Shown: positions 31,472 through 39,192 of the stretch, one piece after another
Numbering within the stretch: the first letter of the stretch is position 1
Layout of the letters: the number at the start of each line of letters is the position of its first letter
NCBI GenBank assembly: GCA_902803675.1
Contig: CADCQZ010000147.1
Span: forward strand, 1-45,454
Direction of reading: 5' to 3'
DNA from: an uncultured Eubacteriales bacterium
Lineage (GTDB): Bacteria > Bacillota_A > Clostridia > Christensenellales > Aristaeellaceae
DNA length: 45,454 bases
The notes under the pieces: generated by a model
Databases searched by the model: none
Seen by the model: only the letters and a program-made list of their open reading frames with translations
Told to the model about the DNA's origin: nothing
Made by a program: the position numbers and the translations under genes

Positions 31472-32392
31472 TTACAGGACAGCTTCGCTGCCCGTCATGT
31501 CGGGCACATAGCCGTTGGCGTAGGTCTGCTGCGCGGTAGCGGTGTTGACGCCCTCGGGCACAGCGCTCCTGTCATAATAATTCACCTGCTGCCGCCTGGG
31601 CTGCTGATAAGCCTGCTGGGCATAGGGATCCGCGCCCCGGGGCGGAGCGTAGGGGCCCGCCGCCTGAGCGGGAGGCGCGTAGGGGTTCGGGTTCTGAGCG
31701 GGCTGCGCGTAGGGATTCGCGCTCTGGGGCTGCCCGAAGGGAGCGGCGGGCTGCGCGTAGGCGTTGGGCATGGCCTGAGGCTGCCGCTGGGCCGGACGGT
31801 TCGGCGTGTTGAGCTGGTTGGTGGCGGCATCCACGAACACCTTGCACTGGGCGGGGCAGATCAGATAGGCCCCGTGGCGGCTCAGCTTGGTGATCGTGGC
31901 CCGAAGGGAATAGCAGGCGCCGGAGAGCATGTCCACATAGTGGCGCATCTCCGCCGGATCGGACACCTGTTCCATCACCAGGACCACCATATCCCCCAGG
32001 CGCAGCTGGGTGATGGCGCTGTAGCAGTCCGTCACGGACCGGGCATTGATGACCCGGACGGCGCTCTCCCGTTCCTTTTCGGGCGCCGCGTTCTCCTCCG
32101 CGCCGGGGAAATAGACCAGGTTGTCCGCTTCCTTCCGGACGGGCGCGCTCTGTTCCGCCGTTTCGGCGGTCCTGGGCGGCATATAGCCCTGACGGAAGGG
32201 ATCCTGGCTGTCGTTATAGACCGGAGCGCTCACCTGAGGCGTCTGGGGCACCGGAGCCACATCCCGCGTGCGCCGCGAAGACTCTCTGGGCATATCGTAA
32301 TCGTCCGGAAATTCTTCCTGAGGATAGAAGAAATTGCCGATCTGATCCTTCAACCGGTCCTTCATCCTCAAAAACGCGCTGCTCAGACCCAT
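31472..32392 (-). CDS. sepF: SepF with long Pro/Gln/Tyr-rich C-terminal tail
   Basis: 306-residue FtsZ-ring membrane anchor, about twice the usual 150. An N-terminal amphipathic membrane helix (SSAFLRMKDRLKDQIGNFF) is followed by a disordered linker. The SepF domain is at about residues 110-190 (VINARSVTDCYSAITQLRLGDMVVLVM, then GACYSLRATITKLSRHGAYLICP). A low-complexity tail (195-306) holds four PYA units at residues 227, 237, 247 and 256, a near ten-residue period. The stretch GADPYAQ (253-259) recurs exactly in the adaptor-like protein two genes upstream. Its ribosome binding site is inside the last codons of yggS, one base before the ATG region, so the two are coupled. Confidence 0.93.
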   Translation of the reverse strand: MGLSSAFLRMKDRLKDQIGNFFYPQEEFPDDYDMPRESSRRTRDVAPVPQTPQVSAPVYNDSQDPFRQGYMPPRTAETAEQSAPVRKEADNLVYFPGAEENAAPEKERESAVRVINARSVTDCYSAITQLRLGDMVVLVMEQVSDPAEMRHYVDMLSGACYSLRATITKLSRHGAYLICPAQCKVFVDAATNQLNTPNRPAQRQPQAMPNAYAQPAAPFGQPQSANPYAQPAQNPNPYAPPAQAAGPYAPPRGADPYAQQAYQQPRRQQVNYYDRSAVPEGVNTATAQQTYANGYVPDMTGSEAVL

Positions 32393-32393
32393 T

Positions 32394-33074
32394 TTATGTC
32401 CTCCTCTGCTGCCACAGGGCGCTGCCCACTCTCACCATGGTCGCGCCTGCCCTGGCGGCCAAATCATAGTCCTGGCTCATGCCCATGGACAGTTCTGTCA
32501 TTTCAGTGCCGGGGATCGCCTCTTCCCGGTAACGGTCAAGGAGCGTCCTCAAATGGGTGAACCGCTCCAGGATATAATCCCTCGGGGCCCCCAGCGGCAT
32601 CATGGCCATGAATCCCCTGATCCTCAAGCCGTCATACGCGGCAGCCTCCCGCAGGAACGGGGACAGATCCTCCTCCGCCACACCGCCCTTGCTCGTCTCC
32701 CCGGTGACATTCACTTCCACCAGCACATCCATCCGCTTCAGGTTCTTCACGGCCTGCCGGTGGATCTCCTGCGCCAGGGAGATCTGATCCAGGGAGTGGA
32801 TCAGGGACACATCTTTTATTATATATTTAACTTTGTTGCTTTGCAACCGCCCGATAAAATGAATATCGAACTTTCCGCCGATGACGGGGAGCTTGTCCCT
32901 GAGCGCCTGGACCCGGTTCTCCCCGATCGCGGTGATCCCGTCCCCGGGCAGGGAGAGCATCTCCTCGGCCGAAAGGTACTTGGTCGCCGCCACCAGAAGG
33001 GGCTCCCGTCCCCACGCGGCGCTCTCGCGGCGCAGGATATCCTTCACATAAGCGACATTCTCAGCGAAGCTCAA
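32394..33074 (-). CDS. yggS: PLP homeostasis protein (YggS/PROSC family)
   Basis: 226-residue single-domain PLP-binding protein of the alanine-racemase barrel type, which controls free PLP and is not a known racemase. The PLP lysine is in LVAATKYLSAEEM; IGENRVQ, HFIGRLQSNKVKYI and LSMGMSQDYDLAARAGATMVRVG are family landmarks. The start is TTG at 33074, with AAAGGAGG six bases upstream; the frame continues to 33200 but that part only overlaps the previous gene. The yggS-sepF-divIVA order is conserved in many Gram-positive bacteria. Confidence 0.94.
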   Translation of the reverse strand: MSFAENVAYVKDILRRESAAWGREPLLVAATKYLSAEEMLSLPGDGITAIGENRVQALRDKLPVIGGKFDIHFIGRLQSNKVKYIIKDVSLIHSLDQISLAQEIHRQAVKNLKRMDVLVEVNVTGETSKGGVAEEDLSPFLREAAAYDGLRIRGFMAMMPLGAPRDYILERFTHLRTLLDRYREEAIPGTEMTELSMGMSQDYDLAARAGATMVRVGSALWQQRRT

Positions 33075-33087
33075 AGCGCGCCTCCTT

Positions 33088-34689
33088 TCAGTTGAACACG
33101 AGGACCGGCACGCCCTCATAGAGCACGGCGGGGTTCGACGGCACGATATGGGCCTCATCCCCGTCCACACTGAGCACTTCCACCTGGGTCCAGTACTCAC
33201 CGCCCTCGGTGGCCATCACCACGCCGATGCGGCCCTGGCGGCTGTACAGCGCCTTGGCCGGGACCGTCAGGCTGTCCACGCTGTCGCCCACCAGGATGGA
33301 GCAGGTCCGCATGTACAGGACGCTGTTGAGGTTCATGTCCCCGGTGATCACGAAGCGCACCAAAAGTTCACCGCCGGAGCGGGACACGGATTCCACCGTC
33401 ACGTTCACGGTGGTGTTCTCGAATCCCTCGATGAGCATCTTGTAGCTGTTGCCTTCCACAGGCTGCCAGTCCTGGTTTTCCGCCAGCATCAGCATCACCC
33501 AGGAATCCTGCCTGACCAGGCGGTAGATGGGCACGGTGTTCCGCCCCACGCTGGTATCCGCCGGCTTTTCTCCCCGCAGCATCTGGCGGACCTGCGGCGG
33601 CGTGTAGGACGTGTAGTTGTTCAGGTTGAGCACGTTCTCGTAACCGTCGGTATAAAAACTGACGATGCCGTTGGAAGGCGCCGCGTACTGCCTGGTCCAG
33701 GCCGACACGCTCTGCATCTGCCTGTTCTCATCATCGTACAGGCTGGCCAGTTTCTGGTCGTCCGGATACTTCTGGCGCATATACTGCTGCCGGTTCCTCA
33801 GGGCGGAGCTGATGACGTTCTCCTGGGCGATGAGGTCGCTGTCCTTTTGCTGGATCATTTTCTGGGTATCCAGGGCCAGGGACAGGATATTGTTCTCCAG
33901 GCGCTCCATCTGAGCGTCCCTGGACGTGCCGGCGGACAGAAGGGACTTGTGATAAGCCTTGATCTGGCGGCGGTAATTGTTCAGGGAATTCAGTTCCCGG
34001 TCGCTGAACCCGGAGGAGTACACGACGCAGACCGTATCGGTCCGCTCCACCGTGTCCCCTTCCTCCACCTTGAAATCGATGCGGGACACGCCGTCCTGGG
34101 TGTAGACGGTCTCGTTCCGGACCACCAGGGCTTCGCCCCGGTAAACGGAAGAGAGCGTGTCCGCCCTGGCAAAGGCGTACTGCTGACCGCCGCCCTGAAA
34201 GACCTGGCTGAGGCCCCAGACCACCGCGGCGATCACGATCAGCGCCAGCAGAACATACAGCCACACGGGAGCGCTCTGCTCAGGGCGCGTCAGGCCCGTC
34301 GCCGGCACGGCTCTGGGCCCCGCGGGCGGCGGAGGCGTCCTTAAGGTACTGCGCGCGCTGACAGGGTCGCGGTTTTCCTGCCCGCTCCCCGTTTCACGCT
34401 GCCGGCCCGGCTGGACGGGCCTCTGTGTATTTCCGGCGCCCGGTCGATAAGGCCCCTGCGCGTTCCCCCGGCCCGCCGGGCCCTGAGCGGAAGCCTGATC
34501 CTGTCCCGGCGCGGTCTGCCCCGCTCCGGGATATCCGGGCGGCAGGGTAGACGGTCTCGTCCCGTTCCGGGCGCCGGAGCCCGAAACGGCTGTCCATCGG
34601 CCCTCCTGGGCGTAGGGATCCGCGCCGTTGCGGCGTTCCTGCCAGTCAGAGGGCCCTTCACCGCCGGGCCCGTAAGGATATTGAGACAC
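33088..34689 (-). CDS. HlyD-like membrane adaptor protein with disordered cytoplasmic N-terminus
   Basis: 533-residue protein. The first ~140 residues are Gly/Pro/Gln/Arg-rich and disordered, in the cytoplasm, and include GADPYAQ at residues 22-28. One membrane helix follows (VWLYVLLALIVIAAVVWGLSQVF, about 141-163). The extracytoplasmic part has a barrel-sandwich half (LVVRNETVYTQDGVSRIDFKVEEGDTV), a helical coiled coil (about 225-320) and a second barrel half (MLAENQDWQPVEGNSYKMLI). This is the membrane-fusion (HlyD) architecture, but no ATPase or permease partner is beside it. Its neighbours are division genes, so a division-linked envelope role is inferred. The start is GTG at 34689, with AAAGGAG upstream. 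Confidence 0.82.
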   Translation of the reverse strand: MSQYPYGPGGEGPSDWQERRNGADPYAQEGRWTAVSGSGARNGTRPSTLPPGYPGAGQTAPGQDQASAQGPAGRGNAQGPYRPGAGNTQRPVQPGRQRETGSGQENRDPVSARSTLRTPPPPAGPRAVPATGLTRPEQSAPVWLYVLLALIVIAAVVWGLSQVFQGGGQQYAFARADTLSSVYRGEALVVRNETVYTQDGVSRIDFKVEEGDTVERTDTVCVVYSSGFSDRELNSLNNYRRQIKAYHKSLLSAGTSRDAQMERLENNILSLALDTQKMIQQKDSDLIAQENVISSALRNRQQYMRQKYPDDQKLASLYDDENRQMQSVSAWTRQYAAPSNGIVSFYTDGYENVLNLNNYTSYTPPQVRQMLRGEKPADTSVGRNTVPIYRLVRQDSWVMLMLAENQDWQPVEGNSYKMLIEGFENTTVNVTVESVSRSGGELLVRFVITGDMNLNSVLYMRTCSILVGDSVDSLTVPAKALYSRQGRIGVVMATEGGEYWTQVEVLSVDGDEAHIVPSNPAVLYEGVPVLVFN

Positions 34690-34735
34690 CCTTTGCTCCT
34701 TTCCGATGCCTGAAAAAGCTCAAACAGATCTATCG

Positions 34736-35329
34736 TCAGCGGTCTTCCATCTCGCTGATCTCATCCAGCGTCAGTGAAAAACCGGGCACAAACTCCGTCA
34801 TGAAATCCTGCACCTCGGGCAGGTCGAGGCGGTCCAGCGCTTTTTTGGTGCTCTTTCTCGCCATGTCGAACTCGGTATTGCCGGCCTTTTTCTCCTCAAG
34901 GCATTTCACGTAGGCGCAGATCTTGTCCGCCGCCTTGACGATCCGCCACTCATCCGTGCTTTCGTCGTGACAGATCAGCGGCTCGAAGGCCGGGCGCAGA
35001 TCATTGGGCAGCATCTGCATCAGCCGGCGCTCGGCCAGTTCCTCCATCTTGCCGTACTGGTCCTTCATCTCACGGTGATGATATTTCACCGGTGTGGGCA
35101 TATCCCCGGTGATGACCTCCGTGGCGTCATGGTACGCCGCCATGGCCATGATCCTCTCGGGAGAATACGTCCTGTGATATCTTTTCACGCCGATCACGGC
35201 GATGGCGTGGGCGAAGAGAGCCGCCTGCATGGAATGCTCCAGGTCATTCTCCGACAGCGTATTGCGCATCAGTCCCCAGCGCTGGATATAGCGCATCCGG
35301 CTGACATAGGCGAAAAAATGGTGCTCCAT
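34736..35329 (-). CDS. yfbR: YfbR-like HD-domain 5'-deoxynucleotidase
   Basis: 197-residue HD-fold phosphohydrolase, predicted to dephosphorylate deoxyribonucleoside 5'-monophosphates. Family landmarks are RYIQRWGLMRNTLSENDLEHS (first His ligand), MAAYHDATEVITGDMPTPVKYH (HD pair plus E-x-x-x-G-D) and VKAADKICAYVKCLEEK (last Asp). It is the first gene of the division cluster. The ribosome binding site (GGAAAG at about ten bases) is weak compared with neighbours. A promoter was not recognised; it must lie within or next to the divergent thiT promoter. Confidence 0.92.
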   Translation of the reverse strand: MEHHFFAYVSRMRYIQRWGLMRNTLSENDLEHSMQAALFAHAIAVIGVKRYHRTYSPERIMAMAAYHDATEVITGDMPTPVKYHHREMKDQYGKMEELAERRLMQMLPNDLRPAFEPLICHDESTDEWRIVKAADKICAYVKCLEEKKAGNTEFDMARKSTKKALDRLDLPEVQDFMTEFVPGFSLTLDEISEMEDR

Positions 35330-35335
35330 AACTGC

Positions 35336-35363
35336 TTGACTTTCCTTCCGTGTATGCTATAAT
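35336..35363 (+). promoter_or_regulatory. Promoter of the TPP riboswitch / thiT unit
   Basis: TTGACT (35336-35341), 16 bases, perfect TATAAT (35358-35363). Expected start near 35370 falls exactly at the first base of the riboswitch P1 helix. It begins seven bases upstream of the divergent yfbR ATG. Confidence 0.83.
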
Positions 35364-35370
35364 CCTCTCA

Positions 35371-35450
35371 TCCGCTGGGGGCGCCTTTAAGAGGCTGAGA
35401 TGCTCACCCTTTGAACCTGATGTAGGTCATCCTACCGTAGGGAAGCCGGA
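35371..35450 (+). promoter_or_regulatory. TPP (THI-box) riboswitch
   Basis: The aptamer carries the invariant elements in order: GGGGGCGCC (35377-35385), CTGAGA (35395-35400), ACCC (35406-35409), GAACCTGAT (35413-35421), a small helix GTAGG/CCTAC (35422-35435) and GTAGGGAA (35437-35444). P1 pairs TCCG (35371-35374) with CGGA (35447-35450). It senses thiamine pyrophosphate. It is followed at once by a terminator and then thiT, so binding should stop transcription of the thiamine transporter. Confidence 0.96.
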
Positions 35451-35461
35451 AAAGGACGTCT

Positions 35462-35488
35462 CCACATGCGCCGGCATGTGGTTTTTTT
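35462..35488 (+). terminator. Riboswitch-controlled terminator (expression platform)
   Basis: Stem CCACATGC with GCATGTGG, loop GCCG, followed by seven T. It lies 12 bases after the aptamer and 33 bases before the thiT start codon. The competing antiterminator pairing was not resolved by eye. Confidence 0.9.
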
Positions 35489-35520
35489 ATTCAGCGGCAC
35501 AAAAAAGGAGGTAGAAGACC

Positions 35521-36216
35521 ATGTTCCCATTCATCGTTTCCGCCTTTGCGGAAGAAGCTGCACAGGAAGCGGCAAAGACTGACCCCACCTGGGTGCAGGA
35601 CGCTTTTTCCAAATTCGGAAAAACGCCTCTGGAAGCCTGGATCACCGTCGCCGCGATCGCGGTCCTGGCCGCTGTCCTGTTTTTCATCGCCCGCAGCAGC
35701 AAGAAGCTGGATACGAAAACGCTCGCGTTCGGCGCGCTGTCGATCGCGCTGTCTTTCGTGCTTTCCTGCGTCCGTCTGTTCCGGATGCCCAACGGCGGAT
35801 CCGTGACTCCCGCGAGCATGCTGCCGCTGATGCTTTTCTCGGCCTCGTTCGGCATGGGCCCCGGTCTCCTGGCAGGTCTGGTCTACGGCGTTCTGCAGGC
35901 CCTGCAGGGAGGCATCGCGTTCCTCAGCGTCGGGCAGTTCCTGCTGGATTACCTGCTGGCGTTCACCGTGCTGGGCCTGGCCGGCCTGGCGAAAAAACTG
36001 CCGGAAGGATGGGGCCTGTACTGCGCGCTCATCATCGCGGCGCTGGCGCGGGTGATCTGCCATACCCTGGCCGGGATCCTGTTCTGGGATACCGCCCCAT
36101 GGGCAAGCTTCGTGTACAATATCACCTATCTCGGACCGGATACCCTCATCTGCATCGTGCTGGCGTTCCTGATCTCCGGGCCCGTCATGAAAATGATGAA
36201 AACCGCCGGACGCTGA
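35521..36216 (+). CDS. thiT: ECF transporter thiamine-specific S component ThiT
   Basis: 231-residue membrane protein that binds thiamine and works with the shared ECF energising module (EcfA, EcfA', EcfT), which is not in this window. The family core starts near residue 65 and includes the clostridial landmark RLFRMPNGGSVTPASMLPLM, GLVYGVLQALQGG and HTLAGILFWDTAPWASFVYN. Before it lie a polar, Glu-rich segment and one extra membrane helix (about residues 39-58), making the protein about 40 residues longer than the classical six-helix S component. AAAAAAGGAGG is upstream of the ATG. Regulation by the TPP riboswitch directly supports the thiamine assignment. Confidence 0.95.
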   Translation: MFPFIVSAFAEEAAQEAAKTDPTWVQDAFSKFGKTPLEAWITVAAIAVLAAVLFFIARSSKKLDTKTLAFGALSIALSFVLSCVRLFRMPNGGSVTPASMLPLMLFSASFGMGPGLLAGLVYGVLQALQGGIAFLSVGQFLLDYLLAFTVLGLAGLAKKLPEGWGLYCALIIAALARVICHTLAGILFWDTAPWASFVYNITYLGPDTLICIVLAFLISGPVMKMMKTAGR

Positions 36217-36233
36217 CCGGTCCGGATCCTGTC

Positions 36234-36275
36234 AGGCTCTTCCCCGGGGCTGCCCCCGGGGAAGAGCCTTTTTTT
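36234..36275 (+). terminator. Terminator of thiT
   Basis: Sixteen-pair perfect stem AGGCTCTTCCCCGGGG / CCCCGGGGAAGAGCCT with loop CTGC, followed by seven T counting the last base of the stem. It lies eight bases before the convergent phosphoglucomutase stop. The opposite strand has no T run, so it acts on the plus strand only. Confidence 0.93.
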
Positions 36276-36282
36276 ATCGGGA

Positions 36283-37998
36283 TCAGCTCTTCTTGAGAGC
36301 TTCCGTCACTTTCGCGAAGGCTTCCTGCCAGGCCTTCAGGGTCTTTTCCGTCTCCTCGGACCCGACGCCGCGGATGGCGTGATACACCTTGAGCTTGGGC
36401 TCGGTGCCGCTGGGCCGCACCACCACGGTGATATCGTCGCCGAAATAGAACTTGAGCACGTTGGACTCAGGCAGCGTGATCTCTTCCGTTTTGCCGGTCG
36501 TGCAGTCGATATCCTTGCGCTTGAGGAAATCCTGCACCCGCTTCAGGGCGATCCCCATCACGGCCTTGGGCGGATCGTTCCTCAGGGCGGTCATCATGCG
36601 GTCCATCTGGTTCATGCCGTCCTCACCGGGGAAGGCGTGGTTCTCCAGAGCGTTCCTGAAGGTGCCGAAGCGCTTCTCCGCGTCCCTGAGCGCGTCCGCG
36701 AGGGACCAGCCGCGCTTTTTGTATTCGGCGCACATACGGCAGATCAGCAGGGAAGCGTTCACGGCGTCCTTGTCGCGCACGGAGGTGCCGCTCAGGTAGC
36801 CGTAGCTCTCCTCGTAGCCGAAGATGAACCTTTCGGGATGGCCGGCGGCCTCCAGGCGGGCGATCTGGTCACCGATATACTTGAAGCCCGTGAGCACATC
36901 CCGCATCTCCACGCCGTAATGCTCGGCGCACACCCTGGCCATGTCGGTGGTCACGATGGTCTTGACCGCCACCGGGCCCTCGGGCATGGTGCCGGCGGCC
37001 TTCCTGGAAGAGCAGATGTAGTCCAGCAGCAGCACGCCCATCTCGTTGCCGGTGATCAGGCGCACTTCATCCCCGTCCCAGCAGGCGGTGCCGACGCGGT
37101 CGCAGTCCGGGTCGGTGGCCAGGAGCAGGTCGGCCTTCTTTTCCCTGAACAGGGCCAGGCCCTTCTGCAGGGCTTCCTTCATCTCGGGGTTCGGATAGGG
37201 GCAGGTGGTGAAATCGGGATCCGGGAACTCCTGCTCCGGCACCACGGTGATGTTCTCGAAGCCGGCGGCGGTCAGGGCGCGGAGCACGGGCATGCGGCCC
37301 GTACCGTTGAGGGGAGTGTAGACGATGCTGAGCTTCGCGGCATCCTCGGCGCTGCCGGGAGCCAGCTTGGCCACCATGGCCAGGAAGCCGTCGATCACGT
37401 CCTGGCTGATGATCTCGATCATGCCGGACCTGAGCCCGTCCTCAAAGGTGTAGGCGGGCGCGTCGTCAAAATAGGTCTCGGCGGCGATGGCCTGCTCCAC
37501 GGCGTGGGCGTCGTCATCCGTCAGCTGGCAGCCGTCGGGGCCGTAGGCCTTGTAGCCGTTGTAGATCGCGGGGTTGTGGCTCGCGGTGATCATGATGCCG
37601 CCCTGGCAGCCTTCCTGCCTGACGGCCCAGGACAGCATGGGAGTGGGCATCAGTTCGGGATAGATGTACACCTTGACGCCGCGGGAAGCCAGGATGGCCG
37701 CGGACCTCTTGGCGAAGAGATCGGAGTTGCGGCGGTTGTCATAGCTGATCGCGCATTTGGGATCCTGATAACGGCCCTTCAGATAGGCGGCATAGCCCTT
37801 GGTGGCCCTGCCGACGGTATAGATATTCATGCGGTTGGTGCCTGCGCCCAGGACGCCGCGAAGACCGCCGGTGCCGAAGAGCAGCGAGGTGTAGAACCGA
37901 TCCGAAATGGCGGCCTCGTCCTCCCTGATGCTTTCCAGCTCCGCGCGCAGCGTTTCGTCCTCACACTTGTTGAGCCATACCTGATACTCCTGATTCAT
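36283..37998 (-). CDS. Phosphoglucomutase / phosphomannomutase (alpha-D-phosphohexomutase)
   Basis: 571-residue enzyme interconverting hexose-1- and hexose-6-phosphates, typically glucose, at the branch to UDP-glucose and surface glycans. The phosphoserine loop is ITASHNPAIYNGYKAYGPDG. The metal loop DPDCDRVG, the sugar loop GYEESYGYLSGT and the C-terminal phosphate loop VRPSGTEPKLKVYHA are all intact. The ATG at 37998 is chosen because AGGAGG lies six bases upstream; a GTG two codons earlier overlaps that site. It is the last gene of its operon, 14 bases after the acyltransferase frame. Confidence 0.96.
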   Translation of the reverse strand: MNQEYQVWLNKCEDETLRAELESIREDEAAISDRFYTSLLFGTGGLRGVLGAGTNRMNIYTVGRATKGYAAYLKGRYQDPKCAISYDNRRNSDLFAKRSAAILASRGVKVYIYPELMPTPMLSWAVRQEGCQGGIMITASHNPAIYNGYKAYGPDGCQLTDDDAHAVEQAIAAETYFDDAPAYTFEDGLRSGMIEIISQDVIDGFLAMVAKLAPGSAEDAAKLSIVYTPLNGTGRMPVLRALTAAGFENITVVPEQEFPDPDFTTCPYPNPEMKEALQKGLALFREKKADLLLATDPDCDRVGTACWDGDEVRLITGNEMGVLLLDYICSSRKAAGTMPEGPVAVKTIVTTDMARVCAEHYGVEMRDVLTGFKYIGDQIARLEAAGHPERFIFGYEESYGYLSGTSVRDKDAVNASLLICRMCAEYKKRGWSLADALRDAEKRFGTFRNALENHAFPGEDGMNQMDRMMTALRNDPPKAVMGIALKRVQDFLKRKDIDCTTGKTEEITLPESNVLKFYFGDDITVVVRPSGTEPKLKVYHAIRGVGSEETEKTLKAWQEAFAKVTEALKKS

Positions 37999-38018
37999 AC
38001 GCACCCTCCTATAATAGT

Positions 38019-39191
38019 TTATTGGTCGCCGATTCCCTGCTTATTCCCGAAAGACAGGATCTTCCGGGATAAAGGCCGCTCGAACAGATACGTCAGAGCC
38101 GCCGAAAGCAGCAATGCAAGAAGAAAACATGTCAGCGTGTAGGGCAGCTGCCAGGAAAAATCGCCCGCCTGATTGGGCAGGTCGTACCGGGAAGGGATCC
38201 AGCGCCATTCCCGGATCAGAACGGCGAGCTTCTGGTGCAGCATATAGAACTGATAGCTCACCGCCGCCAGGAAGTATGTCACCCGGTTGGAAAACGCTTT
38301 CCTTACGCCCCCGGCCGCGAAGGGAAGGCTCACGATGAGCACCGTCAGCGCCAAGGCGATGGGGAGCCTGTTCTCCATCTGGCCGATGCGGATGCCGTCC
38401 ACACCGTTCCTGGCGGCCTGGTCCCGGGCGATGCCCACCAGGTACAGAACGCTCACCAGCGCCGCGAGAGTGAACACCACGGCGGAGCGCCCGTCCTTCC
38501 CGATCTGCTTTTTCAGGGCCGCGTACCCCATGGCCCCCAGCATGCCCACGGCGTACACATCCAGGAACGCGGGCAGCTGATTGAAGTACATGGCGCAGTC
38601 CCTGAGCCCGGAAGCGTAGAGCCTGAACCCCCAGGCCGCGGCGCACATGACCGCCGATGTCAATAGAGGCTTTTTCCTGAAAAAGCGGAGCACCAGGGGG
38701 AACAGCAGGTAGAAATGAACCTCCACCCCCACCGTCCACAGGGCCCCGTTGATCGGGCTGGCATAGTAGGTCGCGAAAGACAGCGGATGGAGGAAGGTGA
38801 GATGGCTGATGAGATCCCACACGGCCTCGCCCGCGCTCCGATAGGCGTTCAGGCTCATCAGGAAGAACACGGTCACGTTCAGCGCGTAGGAGGGCCAGAT
38901 GCGGGCGAAGCGCCTGAGACAGAACCGCTTCACGTCCATCGGGCGGCCGGGATCCAGCGCGTAGGGCAGGTAAAGCAGGAAGCCGGACAGGAGGATCATC
39001 CCGTCCACCCAGATATACCCGCTCCTGAGCAGGAAATCCAGCGACAGCACCCGGCCGCCGATCACGGCCACCGGGGTCAGCCAGCTCTGCTGCCAGATGT
39101 GGAACCAGCCCACGAGCCCGATCAGAAGAGCCCGGACGCCGTCCCATTCACCCACCCGGTCCTCAGGTGAACGCCATGCGCGGGCGGCCAT
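38019..39191 (-). CDS. Acyltransferase-3 family membrane protein
   Basis: 390-residue polytopic membrane protein with about ten hydrophobic helices, of the acyltransferase-3 (OafA/WecH/Oat) family, which O-acetylate or otherwise acylate surface polysaccharides and peptidoglycan. Landmarks are GEWDGVRALLIGLVGWFHIWQ with the family His near the start of helix 1, DGMILLSGFLLYLPYAL, and RFCLRRFARIWPSYALNV. There is no C-terminal SGNH domain. The ATG comes one base after the stop of the upstream repeat protein, so the two are coupled. The target polymer is unknown. Confidence 0.9.
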   Translation of the reverse strand: MAARAWRSPEDRVGEWDGVRALLIGLVGWFHIWQQSWLTPVAVIGGRVLSLDFLLRSGYIWVDGMILLSGFLLYLPYALDPGRPMDVKRFCLRRFARIWPSYALNVTVFFLMSLNAYRSAGEAVWDLISHLTFLHPLSFATYYASPINGALWTVGVEVHFYLLFPLVLRFFRKKPLLTSAVMCAAAWGFRLYASGLRDCAMYFNQLPAFLDVYAVGMLGAMGYAALKKQIGKDGRSAVVFTLAALVSVLYLVGIARDQAARNGVDGIRIGQMENRLPIALALTVLIVSLPFAAGGVRKAFSNRVTYFLAAVSYQFYMLHQKLAVLIREWRWIPSRYDLPNQAGDFSWQLPYTLTCFLLALLLSAALTYLFERPLSRKILSFGNKQGIGDQ

Positions 39192-39192
39192 C

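Noticed and set aside
33075..33200. Longer reading of yggS by 42 codons
   Set aside because: The extra part overlaps the adaptor gene, has a Cys/Arg/Ser-rich shadow composition, and the TTG at 33074 has an excellent ribosome binding site.
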